Shown piece by piece: positions 62,357 through 64,000 of a stretch of 64,000 nt of DNA. Source of the stretch: Candidatus Gastranaerophilales bacterium (GTDB taxonomy: Bacteria; Cyanobacteriota; Vampirovibrionia; Gastranaerophilales; Gastranaerophilaceae); NCBI GenBank assembly GCA_944323145.1, contig CALURJ010000006.1:19640-83639 (forward strand), written 5' to 3'. The translations under genes were made by a program, and so were the position numbers. Under the pieces are notes generated by a model. The model was not told where the DNA came from. It ran no database searches and was given only the letters and a program-made list of their open reading frames with translations. How positions within the stretch are numbered: the stretch's first letter is position 1; each line of letters begins with the position of its first letter.

Positions 62357-64000
62357 TTAAACCTTTACAGATTTTAGTTCATCTTCAATTTTTGCAAGAA
62401 CTTCATCTAGCTTAGAAGCATCTTTTATACCGCCTTGTGCAAAGTTTGGACGTCCTCCGCCGTTAGCACCGGTTGCTCTCGCAATCTCGCCGACAATTTT
62501 TCCTGCATTAAAGCCTTTTTGAACAAAATTATCTGAAACTTTTACAGCTACTGTTTTGTCAGAAGCGAGCACTATTATACTGTCGCCTAGTTTTTGGGAC
62601 ATAAACTCGATACCTGTTTTAATAGCATTGCCGTCAAAATTTTCAACTTTTGAAACAAAAAGCTTTCCGCCATCAATATCTTCAGCCTTTGACAGGAATG
62701 TAGCAAACTTAGCTCTTGCACTTTCTTCTTTTGCATGCGCAAGTTCCTTTTGCAGTTCTTTGTTTTCTTCCTGCAGTTTTTCAACACGTTCGATAACGCC
62801 ATCGTAATGAACCTTAAACATCAAAGAAAGTTTATCAATTTCTTTAACTTTTGCATTCATATACTCAAAAGCTGATTTTGAAACTACTGCTTCAATACGT
62901 CTTGTTCCGGCAGAAATTGCACCTTCAGTAATAATCTTAAACAATCTTAAGTCGCGGGTATTACGAGCATGTGTTCCCGCACAAAATTCTTTTGATACGC
63001 AAACATCACCTTTACCCATTGATACAACTCTTACAACATCTTCGTATTTTTCACCGAAAAGCGCAACTGCACCTGTCAATTTAGCCTGTTCAATATCCAT
63101 TTCCTGAGTTGTTACATCCAATCCGGCAGAAATCCATTTATTTACAATATCCTCTGTTTTGAAAATCTCGTCAGGAGTCATTGCACGAGAGAATGTAAAG
63201 TCAAAACGCATTCTGTTTTCTTCTACTAAAGAACCTGCCTGATGAACTTCATCACCGAGAACTTTTGTCAAAGCAGCCTGAAGTAAGTGCGCAGATGAAT
63301 GGTGAAGCCTGATTTCTTCGCGTCTGGCAAGGTCAATTTTTGCCTTTACACTTTCACCTATAGTTATTTCGCCATTAACAACTTTTGAACGGTGTACAAA
63401 AAGTTTGTTTACTTTAAAAGTCGTTAAAACTTCCACCTTCAAATTGTCATTTTCAATATAACCGCTGTCGCCAACCTGACCGCCGCATTCAGCATAAAAA
63501 GGAGTTTTATCAAGCACAACATCAATGTAACCATCTCCCTCAACTACTGCAAGGATTTTAGCGTCACATTCGTTCTCTGTGTAGCCTACAAACTCGGTTG
63601 AACCGACTTGTTCTTCAATTTTTGCATATTTAATATCTCCGGTCACACTTATTTTTGCAGCAGCAGCTTTTGCACGATTCTTTTGCTCCTGCATAGCTTC
63701 TTTGTAACCTTCTTCATCAACGTTCAAACCGTTTTCTGAAGCTATTTCTTTAGTCAATTCAAACGGGAAGCCGTAAGTATCATATAATTTGAAAGCACTT
63801 TCTCCGTCAATATCTTTTTTAGCTGATATAAACTCATCAAGCATTTTGTAACCACGGTCAAGTGTTTTTGCAAAACGCTCTTCTTCCTTCTTAATTGTAT
63901 CAATAATTTTAGCTTTGTTCTTAACTAAATCAGGATAAGCTTCGCCGTAATTATCAACAACAACGTCAACAAGTTTGTATAAGAACGGCAAATCCATTCC
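62357..64000 (-). CDS. alaS: Alanyl-tRNA synthetase, C-terminal part (5' end outside the window)
   Basis: The visible 547 codons cover the end of the aminoacylation domain (PFLYKLVDVVVDNYGEAYPD), the editing domain with zinc ligands HHSSAHLLQ and CAGTHARNTRDL, a coiled-coil linker, and the C-terminal DHHA1 domain with GGGRPNFAQGG. The reading frame runs off the right edge; the ATG codon at 63997 is internal, since the preceding codon (Gly) is part of the frame and the N-terminal catalytic motifs are missing. Followed by dut. Confidence 0.95.
   Translation of the reverse strand, partial: GMDLPFLYKLVDVVVDNYGEAYPDLVKNKAKIIDTIKKEEERFAKTLDRGYKMLDEFISAKKDIDGESAFKLYDTYGFPFELTKEIASENGLNVDEEGYKEAMQEQKNRAKAAAAKISVTGDIKYAKIEEQVGSTEFVGYTENECDAKILAVVEGDGYIDVVLDKTPFYAECGGQVGDSGYIENDNLKVEVLTTFKVNKLFVHRSKVVNGEITIGESVKAKIDLARREEIRLHHSSAHLLQAALTKVLGDEVHQAGSLVEENRMRFDFTFSRAMTPDEIFKTEDIVNKWISAGLDVTTQEMDIEQAKLTGAVALFGEKYEDVVRVVSMGKGDVCVSKEFCAGTHARNTRDLRLFKIITEGAISAGTRRIEAVVSKSAFEYMNAKVKEIDKLSLMFKVHYDGVIERVEKLQEENKELQKELAHAKEESARAKFATFLSKAEDIDGGKLFVSKVENFDGNAIKTGIEFMSQKLGDSIIVLASDKTVAVKVSDNFVQKGFNAGKIVGEIARATGANGGGRPNFAQGGIKDASKLDEVLAKIEDELKSVKV

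Overview
The window is AT-rich, gene-dense DNA from a Gram-negative bacterium: lptB and an LptF/G permease, a complete RND-TolC efflux set and a RgpF-type glycan enzyme are present. Three prepilin-like proteins begin with the FTLAEVLVTLGIIGVVAAMT-type helix and carry a DVNG..PN loop downstream. Together with a large Gly-Met-Ala-Ala-Ser-Gln-Ala coiled-coil protein, this style is what I associate with the non-photosynthetic gut cyanobacterial relatives (Gastranaerophilales, 'Melainabacteria'). That placement is an inference from protein style and base composition. No rRNA, tRNA, CRISPR array, prophage or transposase was seen.

Layout. 1-5041: end of a membrane protein gene, mtnA, and a leftward grpE-dnaJ-propeller-methyltransferase operon without dnaK. 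5042-7053: murA coupled to a small duplicated-motif gene. 7082-16534: accessory region with two divergent XRE regulator/prepilin modules, a TolC-RND-adaptor efflux operon, dispersed GC-rich palindromic repeats, and a small RNA locus. 16535-28209: rdgB, uppS, fusA, a large coiled-coil protein, ileS with a DAACS symporter, and a B12-dependent ribonucleotide reductase. 28210-38610: 65-bp tandem repeats, a RgpF-like gene, pheT, an SH3-like secreted protein, rplI, a one-carbon cluster (MetE-like, CooC-like, folD) and trpS. 38611-46402: a third prepilin, lptB-lptF/G-phosphodiester glycosidase, speB, ligA, SIMPL protein. 46472-57335: two glycosyltransferases, the pab operon with a frameshift, a YfiH protein, an aquaporin, a second small RNA locus, nagZ and several secreted proteins. 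57453-64000: an AGCS symporter overlapping an ACT protein, a GH57 enzyme, dut and the 3' part of alaS.

The most exciting signal is in two 'empty' intergenic stretches (16104-16397 and 52211-52472). They share no sequence but have the same design. A leftward transcript has a folded 5' leader (three-way junction with a UUCG loop in one, a pseudoknot hiding the Shine-Dalgarno in the other), then a strong Shine-Dalgarno and a 24-26 codon hydrophobic peptide. A convergent rightward RNA of about 80-105 nt, with a near-consensus promoter, has its terminator inside the antisense of that peptide gene. This is the architecture of type I toxin-antitoxin loci.

Other main observations: a heptamer tandem repeat translated inside ileS and a glycosyltransferase; octamer repeat arrays at gene ends; direct-repeat operators in the XRE/prepilin module; about 100-bp composite repeats bracketing that module; four promoters predicted to give leaderless mRNAs (extended -10, six bases, ATG); a TrpRS with the exact cysteine spacing of the Thermotoga [4Fe-4S] enzyme; IleRS with HVGT for HIGH; and a one-base frameshift in a C5 run of a pabB-pabC fusion.
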